DNA of 64,000 nucleotides. Source: Prorocentrum cordatum. Taxonomy: Eukaryota; Sar; Dinophyceae; Prorocentrales; Prorocentraceae. The stretch is taken from the NCBI GenBank assembly GCA_963575745.1, contig CAUYUJ010003392.1, forward strand, positions 348,501-412,500, given 5' to 3'. A model generated the notes under the pieces. The model did not search any database, was not told the DNA's origin, and saw only the letters and a list, made by a program, of their open reading frames with translations. How positions within the stretch are numbered: position 1 is the first letter of the stretch; each line of letters starts with the position of its first letter. Position numbers and translations under genes: made by a program. Shown in pieces: positions 62,598 through 64,000 of the stretch.

Positions 62598-62760
62598 TGA
62601 AGTCGGGCGTGTCCCCCTACAGGGGGGATTTTCGACGAAAAATTAAAAACATTCAAAACAATACCCCCAAATGGACAAACAAATACTTTGAAAATAGTCC
62701 CCCGACTATCTTTCGACTACTTTTGAGTTTTCGCCCTGTAGAGGGACAAGCCCGATTTAA
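62598..62760. mobile_element. TIR element family A, copy A11, candidate introner
   Basis: Arms TGAAGTCGGGCGTGTCCCCC and CCTGTAGAGGGACAAGCCCG. TSD CCTCAGGG (62590-62597) and CCTTAGGG (62761-62768), 7 of 8. On the minus strand the last TSD base plus the element form a GT donor and the second TSD copy supplies ...CCCTGAG|G, so a 171-nt intron equals element plus one TSD. Coding-like frames on both sides join in frame. Confidence 0.85.
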
Positions 62761-62761
62761 C

Positions 62762-62940
62762 CTTAGGGTGGAGGGCTCACGGTGAAATCCATATGAGCTC
62801 TTGCACCTGGAAGAGCAATCCGTCTCGTGATCCACCTCTTGCAGATTCAAGCCTCGAACATCCATTGAAACGGCTTCAGATGTCACCCTTTGCCCTCCAC
62901 CTGAAGAAAATGCTCGGTATTCGGCGTTTAGACATTGGGC
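62762..62940 (-). CDS. Candidate exon upstream of the A11 element
   Basis: Encodes NAEYRAFSSGGGQRVTSEAV, SMDVRGLNLQEVDHETDCSS and RCKSSYGFHREPSTL, then CTAAG at the A11 boundary. Non-repetitive with balanced composition, among the most protein-like segments in the window. The upstream edge is approximate. Function unknown. Confidence 0.45.
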
Positions 62941-63142
62941 GGAAGGGGAGGGGGACGGGGGGGGTCTGACTCCAGACCTCTGCCTAGTGCGGCTGTTTGC
63001 AGCAGCGGGGGGAGAGACTGCACCTGCTTGAAACAGGCGCCAAAGACAGCCAAGGTATACTCCAGGGGGGGGGGAGGGGGGGGGTGCGAGGGCCCGCGCC
63101 GATAGGCAAAACAATGAAAAAAAACGATCACCAGGATGGACA

Positions 63143-63236
63143 TGGGTCGCGTTTTCCGTCGTAGAACTGTCGAAACCCAGGAAACCCAGGGCGCCCTGGA
63201 GGCAAGCAGGTTGTTTCCTGGCATGGGCCTCCACTG
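63143..63236. mobile_element. TIR element family J, copy J5, right half only
   Basis: GGGTCGCGTTTTCCGTCGTA, AGGGCGCCCTGGAGGCAAGC and TGGCATGGGCCTCCACTG correspond to the J right half. Confidence 0.7.
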
Positions 63237-63502
63237 TGTCCCAGGCTTCGTGGGGTGTACGAGGAGGGGGGCGACCATCCACGACAGGAGTCGTCCGATC
63301 CACGACCATCCACGACAGGGGGGCAACCATCCGCGAGCCCCCCTTCTTGGGGTGTGTACCAAAGGTTCCCCCATTGTCGGAGCGGCCAACCTTTCCGGGC
63401 AGAATTCGGGAATGGGGGGAGAAACATCGCCTGCGAGGGAAAAGCGAAAAGACGCTCTGGATGCGAGGCGGGGCCTTGTGCGCATCCACCGCATGGGGAA
63501 GG

Positions 63503-63627
63503 AAGGAGCCTCGTCGTCGTCGTCGTCGGCAACGTCGGCGTCGTCGTCGTCGTCGTCCGTCGGCGTCGGCGTCGGCGCTGGCGGCATCCTCGTCGTCGTC
63601 GTCGACATCGTCGTCGTCGTCGTCGTC

Positions 63628-63664
<37 letters not shown>

Positions 63665-63870
63665 TCGGCGTCGGCGTCGGCGTCCACGTCCTCGCCGGCG
63701 TCGTCAAAGTCGACGGCGTCGGCGTCAGCGTCGGCGTCAGCGTCGGCGTCGTCATCGTCGCCGTCGTCGGCGTCGGCGTCGTCGGCGTTCGCGTAGACGT
63801 CGACGTCGTCGGCGTGCGGAGGCGTCGGAACGGCGTCGGCGTCGGCGTTGCCCTCCCCATCTCATCAGGG
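63503..63870. repeat. (GTC)n/(GTCGGC)n microsatellite
   Basis: About 360 bp of GTC and GGC trinucleotides. Confidence 0.9.
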
Positions 63871-63949
63871 GGGTTGGCCTGTGGTACCCTGGGACACATC
63901 CCATCTGGGCGGGGGCCTGTGATCCCTCTACCCCGGGCCATACACATGT

Positions 63950-63980
63950 GTATCTATATATATATATATAGATATATGTA
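63950..63980. repeat. (TA)n microsatellite
   Basis: TATATATA run near the window end, in the same kind of AT-rich context as 31.9 kb. Confidence 0.85.
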
Positions 63981-64000
63981 TGTATGCGCACATGCTATAA

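Noticed and set aside
1-64000. rRNA, tRNA and U-snRNA genes
   Set aside because: No convincing A/B-box tRNA fold, 5S or snRNA signature was found by eye; small RNAs could still be missed.

Overview
The window looks like nuclear DNA of a dinoflagellate. The decisive clue is a full-length match to the 22-nt dinoflagellate spliced leader (DinoSL), read on the minus strand at 17552-17531. It lies exactly at the 5' end of an apparently intact two-ORF LINE-type retrotransposon. The high GC content, the huge (GGA/TCC)n and (GA/CT)n arrays and the thin scatter of short GC3-rich coding-like segments fit the same picture. I cannot name the genus.

Layout. 0-11 kb: short inverted-repeat (TIR or foldback) elements, microsatellites and a set of small coding-like exons on the minus strand, one carrying an EF-hand loop (8.8 kb). 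11.0-17.6 kb: the LINE, minus strand, with poly(A), 3' UTR, ORF2 (endonuclease, reverse transcriptase, RNase H, Cys/His ends), overlapping ORF1 (zinc ribbon plus coiled coil), 5' UTR and spliced leader. It is flanked by an exact 19-bp target-site duplication inside a GGA microsatellite. 17.6-28 kb: microsatellites, TIR elements and candidate exons. 28.7-29.5 and 46.2-48.3 kb: two copies of a composite element with shared ends but different satellite cores (GCTAA-type repeats; the second also holds a 77-bp minisatellite). 30-34.5 kb: a 12-bp GATCGAT-type repeat and a 343-bp tandem repeat. 36.8-42.8 kb: nested TIR elements and long GGA and ATT tracts. 43.3-43.7 kb: (GAT)n. 49-64 kb: more TIR families, dinucleotide and trinucleotide arrays and a few candidate exons.

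The dominant theme is short non-autonomous DNA elements of about 125-220 bp. I recognise more than twenty families by aligning copies by eye; they are lettered here for reference only. For several families I can read target-site duplications (TSDs): 8 bp for A and B; 5 bp for C, D, E, G, L and P and for one J copy. Several copies are nested, which gives a relative order of insertion. One A copy (62.6 kb) has an 8-bp TSD placed so that a GT-AG intron would remove the element plus one TSD copy exactly, between two coding-like segments that stay in frame. It is therefore a candidate introner.

No complete host gene can be asserted. The coding-like exons I can support are all on the minus strand, the same strand as the LINE, which suits unidirectional dinoflagellate gene arrangement, but the functions are unknown apart from an EF-hand loop and a weak WD40-like stretch. 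I saw no rRNA, tRNA or CRISPR. Stretches not listed were inspected and hold nothing I can identify beyond GC-rich low-complexity sequence.
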